From Endocalyx cinctus (Eukaryota > Ascomycota > Sordariomycetes > Amphisphaeriales > Apiosporaceae): a DNA stretch of 64,000 nt. This document shows positions 1 to 10,895 of the stretch, piece by piece. Each line of letters opens with the position of its first letter. The first letter of the stretch is position 1. The notes beneath the pieces are model-generated. The model was not told the DNA's origin. It saw only the letters and a program-made list of their open reading frames with translations, and searched no databases. The position numbers were made by a program, and so were the translations under genes. The stretch is taken from positions 1,266,441-1,330,440 of the forward strand of contig BCKC01000001.1 of NCBI GenBank assembly GCA_001600455.1, written 5' to 3'.

Positions 1-1516
1 CGCCGAGCGTCGTCGTCGCCTGGGCGAGTCCCTCGAGCTGTTTCCCATGATCCAGACCGCGCGCGATTGCGGTGCCCCTTTGATTAGAGGAGGGAAAAGA
101 AAGGAGGGAGAGGAGGAAATCGACGTTCGCGAGTACGTCTTCTCGTCGATCCCGATGGCGACGCCGTCGAAACGCGTCGAGTTCCACGGCCGCGGACCCC
201 AGCCCCTCCCCGAGGTCGATTACGCGAAGACGGCCGAGCGCGTCTTCGTCGAGGCCGCGGCGTACACGGTGCTCGAACGCCAGGACCTGCAGGTCTGGTA
301 CGGCGAGCGCGTGCCCTGCGCCAAGAGCGGGAAGCGCCGGGCCGGCCTGCCCACCTGGGTCCCGGACTTCGGCGCCGTCCCCGTCAAGGAGACGGTCCTG
401 AGCCCGAATAACGGCCTGAGGATGTGTTGGGACTCGCTCAAAGACTCGGACAAGAAGCCTATCAAGGTGACGATGCCCGCGGACGACGGAAGCGACGACG
501 TCGGCGGTAATAATAGTACGAAAGCGCTGCTGCGCGTCCAGGCCTACGCCCTCGATCGTATCGAGTACGTCTCGCCGGTCTTCAACGCCGGTAACGCGAC
601 GCGTCTCTTATTCGAAGAATTCAACAAACTCTCTTCGTCCCCCTCCTCCTCCTCCTCTTCCGAAGACGAGCGCTTCGACCGCTTCTGGCGAACGCTCGTC
701 CTCGATCACGGCGGCGCCCTCGGCGGCCCGTCGTCCCCTCCCGCGTCGACGGCGGACGCCGTCCGCAGCGTCCTCTGCCAGGAGCGCGTCCTCAATGAGC
801 TCGGCTGCACGACGGGCGAGCTGCAAACGCCCGCGATCCAGCGGCGCATCGGCGCGAGCCCCGAGATCCAGCAGCTGCTAACCCAATGCGGCCGCGGCGC
901 CGGGTACGAGGCTTTGCTTCGGAAGAACGCGATCGGGCGCAGGTTCTTCCGTACCGTAGGCGGTCGGTTCGGCATGTCGGCCATCGAGGAGGTCGCGTTG
1001 GTGGATTACTCGCTACGAGAAGAGGAAGAGGAAGAAAAGACGACGACGGCGACAACTTCTCCCGGAGGTGGACCGAGGGCGCCGGATTTCGGTGCCCTGA
1101 TGGCGGATCCGATGGCGAGCGCTATGCTCGCCGGATTTCAGCAGTACCTCCAGCAGCAAAGCCCGGATGTTGCCCACACCCTCGGACAGGCGCTACGGGG
1201 CGAGTTTCCGGGAGCGAAGGAGGAGAAAAGTCGTAAGGGTGGGGTGGCTAAGGATGACGTGGTCGTCGCTCTCGTGGGCGGTTTCTTTCCTTACGTGTTG
1301 CGGTCTTGCATGACGAAGACCGAGGGACAGGACGAAGCAGCGTCGACGTCTGGCTCGCAAACGCTATTCTCCGAGGATGACTCCGCTTACGAATTTGTAG
1401 GAGATTGTTACTTACACGGTTCGATGGAGGGTGAAGACTTCAAGGTTAAAGGGTTCTTTGGTCAAGAATATTATAACACGGACACGTCGAAACTGGTCGA
1501 CATCACTATTGTGTGA
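1..1516 (+). CDS. HET-domain (heterokaryon incompatibility) protein, 5'-truncated by window edge
   Basis: The frame is open from base 2 to a TGA at 1514-1516, giving 504 visible residues, so the start and most of the HET domain lie outside the window. What remains matches the end of a HET domain and the usual C-terminal half: the ARDCGA block, then DYAKTAERVF, then LPTWVPDF, and near the end a GRRFF...GDVVVAL-like segment (here DDVVVALVGGFFPYVLR) followed by YEFVGDCYLHGSMEGE. HET proteins trigger cell death when genetically different hyphae fuse and act in the cytosol. Low-complexity inserts (a serine run near base 640, glutamates near base 1025) interrupt the conserved blocks. The sequence is GC-rich compared with its flanks. 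The family call is firm from the C-terminal motifs; allorecognition specificity cannot be told. Confidence 0.85.
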   Translation, partial: AERRRRLGESLELFPMIQTARDCGAPLIRGGKRKEGEEEIDVREYVFSSIPMATPSKRVEFHGRGPQPLPEVDYAKTAERVFVEAAAYTVLERQDLQVWYGERVPCAKSGKRRAGLPTWVPDFGAVPVKETVLSPNNGLRMCWDSLKDSDKKPIKVTMPADDGSDDVGGNNSTKALLRVQAYALDRIEYVSPVFNAGNATRLLFEEFNKLSSSPSSSSSSEDERFDRFWRTLVLDHGGALGGPSSPPASTADAVRSVLCQERVLNELGCTTGELQTPAIQRRIGASPEIQQLLTQCGRGAGYEALLRKNAIGRRFFRTVGGRFGMSAIEEVALVDYSLREEEEEEKTTTATTSPGGGPRAPDFGALMADPMASAMLAGFQQYLQQQSPDVAHTLGQALRGEFPGAKEEKSRKGGVAKDDVVVALVGGFFPYVLRSCMTKTEGQDEAASTSGSQTLFSEDDSAYEFVGDCYLHGSMEGEDFKVKGFFGQEYYNTDTSKLVDITIV

Positions 1517-2224
1517 TTGATAGACGTACATTGAAATATTCAGATCATGCTAGTCCTTTATATTTCTTCTTGGATAGTTTTCATTCGATTATCTCTCCCT
1601 TCTAGGTATTGTCGTATCTTATACAGGATTGGATGACGCCTCTTAAAGATTTCCTCCCTGAATATGTACTCTCTTATCGGGTTTTCAAGATGTGCCATGT
1701 TAACTGTGATAACATAAACTCTGTTGATATAGATAAACCTCATATAAGCGAGGCTATTTCTTTGGTCATATCTATACTTGAAACATCCCGTAGCATAGTA
1801 CTATGATAGCAAATAAGAAAGGGTAGGGATTAATACCTTAGCGAAGGATAATACCAAAAAGTCATCGGGCATATTCCATTCCATCACACAGCAGTCTTGG
1901 ATCACAAATTCTCTAAACGCAAGCCATCATTTATGTACGAAAGGATAATTATATTTAATATTAAGTCTGAATACGGCCGTAGGGTTCTCCATCCCATCAA
2001 ATCGTCATCATTATCCAACAGATATGACCACAAAGTTAATTCTTGTCTAGAAACGTCTCCCTTTCCTTCCGTTTTTACCAATTAAGTCTTTAGAAGCATA
2101 AAAGCGCACCGGGTATCTCTTTTCCCAAGTTATACACTATTTTTCCCTTTTTTGTTTACAATAACTTTCGTTTTACAATTAACCGCCAAATTCTTTTTTC
2201 GCCCGTCCCACGAAAACCGTTCAT
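1517..2224. other. Intergenic, tail-to-tail
   Basis: AT-rich spacer between the 3' ends of the HET gene and the membrane-protein gene. Open frames of about 60 codons on both strands overlap each other and show no family resemblance. I see no gene or repeat here. Confidence 0.6.
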
Positions 2225-4554
2225 TCACATAGGCCTGGAAAAGTTGGACGGCTGCCTTCGTAGAGTCCGAACTTCTTGGTTATGCGGATAAGCGCGAGCG
2301 GCGGGTGCCACGTTCTTCTGCACCCTCTGCGTGTCCTGGTGGTGAGGATAGGGACGGCCCATGCTCGGCGGTCTCTTCTGCAGCTTTCGAACCTCCTGGT
2401 TATGGGGGTAGGCGAAGGAGGTATGCGACGTTTGCCTCTGCAACTCTTGATATTGCAGTTGTTGCATTTGCAGTTGCTGCAGTTGCTGCAGTTGTAGCTG
2501 CTGTAGTCGTAGTTGTTGTAATTGGGGATAAAAGTTATAACCGGCCGTCGTCGCCCTCCTCTGCGCCATCTGAGCGTTCCGCAAGACCGTCACCGGTCTC
2601 TGCGGCTGCGTCTGCGTCTTGTCGGCGGTAAAAGGAGCGGTAGACGAGGAGAATCCCGAGTCGTTCCTATCGCCGTCCGGGCTCGTCGTCTTCGTCGGCG
2701 ACGGCATCATCGTGTTTCGCCGGACGACGACGGTCTTCTTCTGACGGATGGCCGATTTCGGTCGGATCGCGGGCTTCGGCGGGGACGCCGGCTTGTTGTT
2801 GTTCTTCTGCTGCTGCTGCGGGTTCTTGAGGAGCTGCTCGTCCAGGAAAACGATCTCGGGCTCGGCCGCGAACCGCACCGTCGAGACCCGCGACCCGCTT
2901 GAGCTGCTGGCCACGCTGGCGCTGGGGATATGGCGGTACCGGGCGATGGTCTGCCTCGTCCGAGCCGTTCGGGCGCCGCTTAGGGACGAAGATTGGGTCG
3001 AGTACGTCGCGGCCGAGTAATTCGACGAGTGCGACGAGGACGGCGCCCTCCTGTGGCCCGTCGAGCTGCTCGAGCTCGAGTAATTGGACGAGTACGAAGA
3101 GGAAGAAGGCCCCCTCGCGTGGCCGACCGAACGGGTCGTCGTCGCCGACGAGTAATTCGACGAGGCAGTCGAGGACGGCTCGCTCCTGTACCCTTGGCTA
3201 GGGCTAGGCGTCAACCTGGTCGTGGGCTCGTAATCGAACGACGAGTAAGGCGTAGACTGGGCCCGTTTGTGCGCCGTGTACGACCCTTTCTTCAACGCGG
3301 ACGGCACCCTCCTGGGACCGTTCACGCCGGTCAACGTGGTCGCGGACTTCTTGTGGCCGTTCGCCGTCTTCGAGGCGGTCCGCCGAGGCGCGCGCACCGG
3401 CTTGGGCACGTCGTCCCACTCGCTCTTCCATCCGCCGGGGATATAAGCCGGGGCCGGGGACGAGGTGGAGGACGCGACTTTTACCTTGACCAGGTGATGT
3501 GGCAACTTGGGCACGGGAGGGATGGGGGTAGGGGGCGTTCTCCATTTGGGCATGGAGAACAGCCCGGATTGGTAAGACGGTCGAAGGGGGGAATTTGCCA
3601 TCAGTTCTGTCTTGTCGTCGTCGGAGACTGACGTAGTAGTACTGGCCGTAGGTGGTCGTATCTCTTGGATTTTGATGTTGGGAAGGCTTGATTTCTTGCT
3701 GAGTGTTGATGTTGATGTTGTCGGGTCGTTCGGTCCGCCGAGGTGAAATATCTCCTCGCTCGGCATCGTTACGACGGATCCGTTCTCGCTCTCCTTTCGC
3801 TGGATGGATGCCCTCCTTGATACGCTCATGTCGGCCTCTAGATCGTCGTCGATTTCGATGCCACGAGATCTAAGAAATGAGGTCTGGGATAAAATCGTCG
3901 TCGCGAATGGAGTAGGATTGCTTTCTATAGTGACGCTTATAACGATGAATGAAGGACTATCAGAGACGTTAGTTAAGTAAGTACTTTTTATACCAAGTTC
4001 ATCAGAGAGAAAAGCGGAATGATTTCTTACATGGCTCCAATGCTAACCGCCAAGTTCAATATCGGTGCGTGGCCCGTAAACCCGTCCGCAAATGACTCAA
4101 GTTTCGCGATCATGATAGCGGTGGCGACCGTAGCAGCAATCCAGACGGCAATACCGATTCTCGAGATGAGCAAGGCGCTGGCGTGTAAGTAATTTCCGTA
4201 GATCTGAGGCGGGCCGGGGCCGCTCCTCCTGTAATTCTTCCTGGCGCCCCTTATGTGCAAAACGATGTAAAGAAGGCTCAATCCGGCGGCGAAGAGGATG
4301 AGGTCCCGGGCGAGGCAGACGGTCTGGGTGGTCGTTTCGAGGGGCCGAAGCAACATGATGACGGTCAGGGCTATGCCGCTCCCCGAGGCGAGGAAAAGGA
4401 ACACCAGGGCGACGAGGATCACCGCGGGCCTCTTCCGCTTCTGTTCTTTGCTGTATTGCTCTAATGATTTGGAGAGGAGCTGGGCGTGGTCGGCGCTGCT
4501 CGAGGAGAGCTCAGAAGGTGCCGATTTCTCCCCATCTTTACCGAGCAGAGCCAT
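2225..4554 (-). CDS. Four-helix membrane protein with long disordered C-terminal tail
   Basis: Two long open frames join into one 751-aa gene: exon 1 is 4554-4031 and exon 2 is 3956-2225. The 74-nt intron has donor GTAAGA, branch site ACTAAC and acceptor GATAG, and the join is in frame (phase 2). The spliced region completes a fourth hydrophobic helix. Helices lie at about residues 43-68, 79-101, 124-152 and 163-182. The remaining ~540 residues are basic, Ser/Thr/Pro-rich and low in complexity, with a Gln/Leu run coded near 2450-2520 and repeated short units such as SSNYSS and AYPHNQEV. Exon 1 alone would end on a stop that falls inside the donor site. No family is recognised. The topology suggests a plasma-membrane or vesicle anchor with a flexible cytosolic tail, which is inference. 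Confidence 0.75.
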
Positions 4555-6062
4555 ATCTAAGTAGACTTTTTAAAATATTAAATTATTATCTGTACGCTGA
4601 GCAGGTCCGGCCAGCTACTGGCTTCAAGTTAAGCTGTTGTTTTGTTTTATTCCAAATGAGTGTGTATATAAAAATGAGTGTATAGTATATAAAAAAAATG
4701 AAGTTTTGTTTTTTCAAAGTATTATTCCAGTCTTTATCCAGCTCGCAAGACAACCCTCACTGCGAGAGAGCTCATGGAAGTAGAAATGTAAAAAAGTTAG
4801 TAACAAAAGAAAACTCTGTATATCTTCTCTCGGCAAGTCACCTCGATGCGACTATCTGGAGAAGAAACAAAGGAGGCAGGACATGACTGTCGACGGCGTT
4901 GTGGACGATCTCTCCGCCTTGCACTGGAATGGAAGATATATTAAATTTTCTACAACTCCTCCTATTCGCCCGAAGAAGGAAGGTATATCTCAGGATAACA
5001 TAGTAATAACGAAGAGAGAAAAACTGTCATATATACACTGCTATAAACTTCTTACCAGTACCCATCGTGAAGCTACCTACCCGCTCGACCTGTCGTTCCA
5101 GTAAAAGAATTCGGCGGTACCTGCGACGAACCCTGTAGCATTATGGAAGCTTTAAGAGCTAGTATCCTTGTGCACATCATAGCTAGATATGAATATGGGG
5201 CGCAATTTGTTTGTACCATGGTATGATGATAGGTGAACGGGCAATACCGAGTGGTGAGAGGGGATCTTTAAAACAGGCAAAGCTGGTCAAATTCCGGTCT
5301 GCGGTTAGTTCTTAGGCGAAGCTTGCGGATGGCGCAGGTGTTTGGGGAAGAGCCCCCTAATGTTTAGTAGATGGCAGGGGGGTTTTTTAGGTTAGGATAT
5401 AGTGCTATACTTAATTGATATAGTGCTATACTCCCGTAGCTATAGCGCAGATGGGGATACGGAGTCTATAAGGGGTCCCTGCACAGTAACATTGAGCCGC
5501 ATTCCATTCCCAATATCGTGGCTTATGGAACAACTTCAGTTTCGGATTCAAACCATTGGAATGTTTCTCCCACTCTTCTACAAGACTAGGCTTACTTAAG
5601 TAAACGATAACAGTCTCGTTATTAATTTCAATTTACCTTTCCACCAGAGCTGACAGTTGTTTCGAAACTAAGGGCCATCTCGGTGATCGATTCAGTTAGA
5701 TATTGACAGAATATCCAGTACATCCTCGTCCATATAGTCATAGTTAACAGTATATAATATCCATTGTACTAGATCATATCTTTTCATAATTACAAATCGT
5801 GGAGCGAACTTGATATACAATAAACGCTCATGCAAACCACTCGACGCCATGTTCAAAAAGATTGTTTTTTTAATCTGCCCTCTCCACCCCTAGGAACGGA
5901 AAAAGAAAAGAAACAAAACCGAACTCCAAACTGAATCAACACCACATACACCCCTAAGCAAAGCGGAACAGCAAACAAGCGGCGCACGGGCATATTGGTG
6001 TTAAATTGTAAATGATAATTTCCATATTTATATAAATGGTATGAATTGCATACGCAAATAGT
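4555..6062. other. Intergenic
   Basis: About 1.5 kb upstream of the membrane-protein gene and downstream of the next minus-strand gene. It is AT-rich. Open frames are all short (about 75 codons or fewer) and resemble nothing. A short direct repeat (ATAGTGCTATACT) occurs near 5398-5432. Confidence 0.55.
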
Positions 6063-8522
6063 TTACCGTAACATGTACGACAAATCAGGGAGGTTGTTGA
6101 TGATATTCCGTACAACATCGTCCGTCTTCGAGTCCTTATTCGGTTGTTCAAAGGGGCCAAGGACAACATTCACAGATTTCTCCTCTTTCGGATCAGGCAG
6201 CTGATCTTCTACTTTTTCGCTCTGAGTCTCCGGAGAGTTCTTTGACTTGGTCTTTGAAGATGGCTTAAACGCCTTGAAAAAATTAGATGGAGATCGAGAC
6301 GTGGGTGAATTGAAAATAGAGAAGTCTGCAAGCGGCCAAAGTTCTTGCTTAGAAGGATCTTTTTCTCCTTGTTTGAATGCTGACTTATCCAAGAAGGAAA
6401 GGTCCGCCATTGGCCACGGCTCTGACTTTGAAGGTTTGGTGTCTGTGGAATCCACTCTGTTGGGTACACTATTGTGAGGCTCAACTATTTGAGGAATGAC
6501 CACGGAGAGTTTGGGCATTTGGGTGTTTACTTGAGAAGATGGTAAATCATCCGACTTGCCGTGATCAGTTTTGCGATTTATCGGATGGACATCAACCTGT
6601 GGAGAGGACACCATTTCACCCCAGTCATCGTCGTCATTCTCAGAACCGCTATCAATCTCCAAAGAAGCAGGGCGGTGATCAACAGAGCGTTCTTTATGTG
6701 GGGCTGAGTCTTGTGTCTTTGATTTCAACTCTTGGGTGTTCACCGAGGCGGGTTGACTTGTGACAGGTGGCTGGATAGCAACCGAGGACCAGTTAAAAGC
6801 GGCACCAGACGTGTTTTCTGTACTCAAGGCGGTGCCAGTAGACTTCCTGAGCTCAGATTTGAGCCCTAAAGCTTCTTGATCCTGAGCCTGAGCTGGGATA
6901 GACGCTGCTCTTGTATGCGTAACTGGGTTTTGCTTTCGTGCGAAGACCGTATTGAGATCTACAGGTTCCGCAGCAGAATCCCAATTAAATGCGTTAAAGC
7001 TCTTGTTACCACCTAACGTAGATCCGCCCGCGAAAGAATCCTCCTCCATCCAGCGTCTCACGATCTTGATCGTGTCGTCGTGAAGTACGGAAGTTGACCA
7101 TACTACCCGAGTATAATTGTCTTCATCACCCAAGTCATGTTTACGCATAGATCCAAAACGTGATATCCGATACCATGCTTTACGTTCCGATATTGAGGTG
7201 AAACTGTCGGTGATTATCCGATCGGGAACTTCACTATTATCTGGAGGAAAATCGCCAAGCGATTCATCGAGGTTCGGATATAGCTCGTCAATAGAATCAA
7301 GGTTGATATCAAATTTGACAGGCCCAAATTTGTCGATCAGTTTTTGAACAGAGATTGAAGGGGTTTTAGGCTTAGGTTTTTCGACCTCTTCAACTACCGG
7401 TTCCACTTTCTTAATGAAATTATCTTTGAAAAGTGCTTTAGGTGTGGAAGATGTATCCGAGGAACCCGGAGAAATCGAGGTATCTAATTTATAGCGTATT
7501 TTGGGAGTTTCTTCATCGAAGCCGCCCAAGCTCTCTTGATCCTCTTCAATCTGTTCGTGATCTTCAGCCTTCAAACGATCTCTAATTTTGCTTGGCGTCT
7601 GCTCATATTTCTCGGGGGCGGGTGGTTCTTCGACAGAGGCTTTCGCGAGACCGTCAAACATTCCAACCAGCTCGAATACTTTTCCGGACACCTTGCGCGC
7701 ACCTGCCGACGGGCGGGTTTTTGGGTCTTCGTCAATTGAGGTAATCGGCGAATCTATGCGCTCGGGCGCGATACGGCTGTCCACAGAGAAGGTGGATGAA
7801 GGTCTGGAAGGGGGCTCATGTATATCGTGACCCAGGTATGGCTCCGGAGCTGACTCGGTGGAGATTGAAGGTTGATTATTCGTCTCCAACGACTTACTAG
7901 AATCGTCTAGCTTCTCTGCCGTCTTCCGCGCGGTCTTCCCATCGTCAACGAATGGGGCGACCTCTCTTTTTGAGTCTCCGTTCGTCCCCAGGTCGTGATG
8001 TAATGATACGGGCGAAGGTTCTCGCCTTGGTTCGTTGTCGAACCTCTGAAATCCATTGTCACTGAAACGTGAACTTGACAACGCCGGGGATGGTATTGCG
8101 GGTATATTATTGGATGATATTTCTGTAGCCCAAGGATCGGGCGACTGCTGTCGAAAGATGGAAGACGTTCGCGATCGGGGAAGAGGCGATAGTCGAGCAG
8201 AATCGGCGGCGCTCGGTGGCCAGACCAAGGTATTCTTGTCTAGATTATCGGGCCTCGGACTAAGCTTTGGATGCTGGATGGTTGATTCTGGCCACGGTGA
8301 CCAATCCGAAGAGTTGGCGGGATTTCCAACCGAGTCGGTATTTTCCCAAACACCGGAGGGATCTTCATCGGCCCAAGGTGATGGACTAACGAGGCTAGGT
8401 GTACTACCAAAGAATGCTTTCGGAGGTGGACTCAAGATTGATTTTGTCGGTGATTGAGATGGGCCATCATGTTTTGGAGGTGAGTCGGCTGAGGCCCAAG
8501 GCGAACCCCATGGATCATCCAT
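6063..8522 (-). CDS. Conserved fungal protein of unknown function, Trp-motif-rich and largely disordered
   Basis: One open frame without introns. An extended version starts at a GTG at 8534; the ATG at 8522 gives MDDPWGSPW, a likelier start, for 819 aa. Most of the chain is polar and Ser/Pro-rich. One ordered-looking block lies roughly at residues 435-520 and contains SERKAWYRISRFGSMRKHD and VVWSTSVLHDDTIKIVRRWM. Tryptophan motifs recur: DPW at residues 3-5 and near 130, SPWADED, WSPW, and two related C-terminal copies, WPMADLSFLD and WPLADFSIFN. DPW-type motifs in other proteins bind clathrin-adaptor ear domains, so a trafficking role is possible but is inference only. I recognise this as a family conserved among filamentous fungi without a settled function. 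It is transcribed away from cfd1 across a ~1-kb spacer. Confidence 0.75.
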   Translation of the reverse strand: MDDPWGSPWASADSPPKHDGPSQSPTKSILSPPPKAFFGSTPSLVSPSPWADEDPSGVWENTDSVGNPANSSDWSPWPESTIQHPKLSPRPDNLDKNTLVWPPSAADSARLSPLPRSRTSSIFRQQSPDPWATEISSNNIPAIPSPALSSSRFSDNGFQRFDNEPRREPSPVSLHHDLGTNGDSKREVAPFVDDGKTARKTAEKLDDSSKSLETNNQPSISTESAPEPYLGHDIHEPPSRPSSTFSVDSRIAPERIDSPITSIDEDPKTRPSAGARKVSGKVFELVGMFDGLAKASVEEPPAPEKYEQTPSKIRDRLKAEDHEQIEEDQESLGGFDEETPKIRYKLDTSISPGSSDTSSTPKALFKDNFIKKVEPVVEEVEKPKPKTPSISVQKLIDKFGPVKFDINLDSIDELYPNLDESLGDFPPDNSEVPDRIITDSFTSISERKAWYRISRFGSMRKHDLGDEDNYTRVVWSTSVLHDDTIKIVRRWMEEDSFAGGSTLGGNKSFNAFNWDSAAEPVDLNTVFARKQNPVTHTRAASIPAQAQDQEALGLKSELRKSTGTALSTENTSGAAFNWSSVAIQPPVTSQPASVNTQELKSKTQDSAPHKERSVDHRPASLEIDSGSENDDDDWGEMVSSPQVDVHPINRKTDHGKSDDLPSSQVNTQMPKLSVVIPQIVEPHNSVPNRVDSTDTKPSKSEPWPMADLSFLDKSAFKQGEKDPSKQELWPLADFSIFNSPTSRSPSNFFKAFKPSSKTKSKNSPETQSEKVEDQLPDPKEEKSVNVVLGPFEQPNKDSKTDDVVRNIINNLPDLSYMLR

Positions 8523-9573
8523 GACCTGATTCACATATGTTCATATTGATGTTTACGCGATAATGCGGTAAGAGATGAGATGACGTGAGTGTCAATGGGT
8601 AACGCGTCTACTGTATACGTATACGGTTAATTAAACAGTTATATAGGATGGTTTACTAGAGATGACTTGGTTTTCATAATTCATAGAGGTGTTTTATTTT
8701 TTTGATACAAACAATTGACAGAAATTGTAAGTCACAATTTTATGTTAAGGGCCGAAACAAAGTTGCCTTGACCATAAAAACCAAGGTGGCCTATGTGGAT
8801 TCAGGGGGTTGTACGGAGTAGGTAAATTGGTTAGCTTTCCAGGTAGAGAGTTGAAAGATGATACAATTTGATGCGGATTTGAAATCTTGGCACAGAAGAA
8901 CGAACCGAGTCTACCGAATACGGTGTATATAACGTTTTATATACTTGTACTTAGTAGAATTCAGAAGTTGAAGTGGCTGAATACTAAACCTATAATTTGC
9001 CACATTTTTGTTTATTCGTTTCTTTGGGTAAACCAGCTGTGGCTTGGTATACATACGTGTGTACAGAGTATATGTATTTATTTTCGAGAATACAGCTACG
9101 TAATTTTTTATACCGTATTATTATACCGTATTCTTCGTAGCCGAATAAACACTACCCAAGAGAGTATTGCTGATAAATGCGATGTCTCCGATACAGGCCA
9201 AAGTTTCGTTTCTTAAAGTTCTAGAATCGCTTAGTCTTAAATTAAGTATATACCTTTTACACTATATACGAAGTACTTATTATACATACAATATACTACT
9301 ATACACTATTCATTTATCTACTACCCAAGAATTCCTGTATTTAAAATTTTATATTGGATTTATAGGTGATATATAGCACGTAGTATATACCATAAACATC
9401 CATCTACTGCTACCGTATCTATGCTTTTATAACCGCCAATAACTTACCATATATGCGCACATGCCTATTACCTGGTGATAGGTAGATTTGCGTACCTTTC
9501 CGTCGCATTGACATTCCGTCAATAAAAAAAAAAAAAAAAAAAACATCCCTGGTTATTATAGAAAATTAATATC
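8523..9573. other. Divergent promoter region
   Basis: Shared upstream region of the Trp-motif protein and cfd1. It is AT-rich, holds a 20-A run at 9524-9543 only 30 bp before the cfd1 start, and contains GTACGGAGTA at 8811-8820. No gene is seen. Confidence 0.55.
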
Positions 9574-10636
9574 ATGTCTCTTTCAAAAGTTAAACATATT
9601 ATTCTGGTAAGTTTTATCCAAACATAAAGAGGAGGAGGGACAAAAAAAAAAAAAGAGAAGATCTTCGCGTCTATCTTTCTATTTATCTATCTTATCTCAA
9701 TATCACCTAAACTCTAATGTCCCAAAAATATCTCCGTGGCAGATCCTGTCGGGTAAGGGTGGCGTGGGTAAATCGTCGGTGACCACGCAACTAGCCTTGT
9801 CACTTTCCCTTCTCGGCCATTCAGTCGGCGTTCTAGACACAGATCTTACCGGGCCTAATATCCCGCGCATGTTCAACGTAGAGGATGCGAAGGTGACGCA
9901 GGCGCCCGGAGGCTGGCTGCCTGTGCCGGTGCACGCAGCGAACCCCGAAGCCGGGTTGGGCGAGCTGCGGTGCATGAGCCTGGGCTTCCTCCTGCGATCC
10001 AAGGGCGACTCGGTCGTGTGGCGGGGGCCGAAGAAGACGGCGATGATCCGGCAATTCCTCTCGGACGTTTTGTGGGGGGAGCTCGATTACCTCCTGGTCG
10101 ATTCGCCGCCGGGCACGTCGGACGAGCATATCTCGCTGGCGGAAACGTTGATGAAGAACGCGTCGGCCGGGCAGCTGGGAGGGGCGGTGGTGGTGACGAC
10201 GCCTCAGGCGATCGCGACTTCGGACGTCAGGAAGGAGCTCAACTTCTGCTTGAAGACGAGCATACCGATCATCGGCATCGTCGAGAACATGTCTGGCTTC
10301 ATCTGCCCCAATTGCGCCGAATGCACGGACCTGTTCGGCAAAGGGGGTGGACGGGTGATGGCGACGGATTTCAGCGTTCCTTTCCTTGGAGAGGTGCCCA
10401 TAGATCCTCAGTTTGGGCTCATGGTGGAGACGGGTAGACGCCCATTATATCCCGAAGGAACAATCATCAACGGCCAAGACTTTTCGCGGTTGCAGCAGGG
10501 TGACGGAAGTGCCGATTTCTCGGCTAACCTTTCTCCAACGTCGACGGATGCGCTGCTGGTAGACAAATATCGCAATTGCGCACTTCACGTCCTCTTCAGG
10601 AGCATGGCGGAGGGTATTGTCGCAGCAATCGGATAA
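9574..10636 (+). CDS. CFD1: Cytosolic Fe-S cluster assembly ATPase Cfd1 (NUBP2 family)
   Basis: Exon 1 (9574-9606) codes only [11 protein letters not shown]. Exon 2 (9743-10636) continues [16 protein letters not shown], the deviant Walker A that defines the Mrp/Nbp35/Cfd1 family. The 136-nt intron (GTAAGT...GGCAG, phase 0) gives a 308-aa protein of normal family length. Further marks are the [11 protein letters not shown] block, [12 protein letters not shown] (Walker B region) and [10 protein letters not shown], where C199 and C202 form the CX2C pair that in this family holds a bridging 4Fe-4S cluster between subunits. Cfd1 pairs with Nbp35 as the scaffold on which cytosolic and nuclear Fe-S proteins get their clusters. 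It lacks the N-terminal ferredoxin-like four-cysteine segment of Nbp35, which separates the two paralogues. The first exon was placed because it restores the usual KHIIL lead-in to the P-loop. Confidence 0.95.
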
Positions 10637-10865
10637 TTTCGGGCATGCAATACTATCTAGGCTTTTTTTTTTCTTTTATCAAGCGAAATTACCACGTATA
10701 GGATAGGTTAAAAAAAAGATTGCATCAAAGATAAGCCTTCTCTACAACTGAAGAAGGTGTGTTTTTTTTCTGTTTGATGAGCTGGCACGAGGTCATCGTA
10801 ATACGGGAACTCTTCCTTGGCAAGATAATTCTGGGCTGCACGTAATATCGAAAACCAAAACCAAA

Positions 10866-10895
10866 CATACCGCCATACCGCCATACCGCCATACC
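10866..10895. repeat. Short tandem repeat, CATACCGC unit
   Basis: Three full copies of an 8-bp unit plus a 6-bp partial copy, downstream of cfd1. Confidence 0.85.

Noticed and set aside
2276..3631. Plus-strand frames opposite the membrane-protein tail (up to 212 codons)
   Set aside because: Arg-rich shadows of the Ser/Gln/Pro-rich coding strand; the minus-strand gene has a supported splice and membrane helices.
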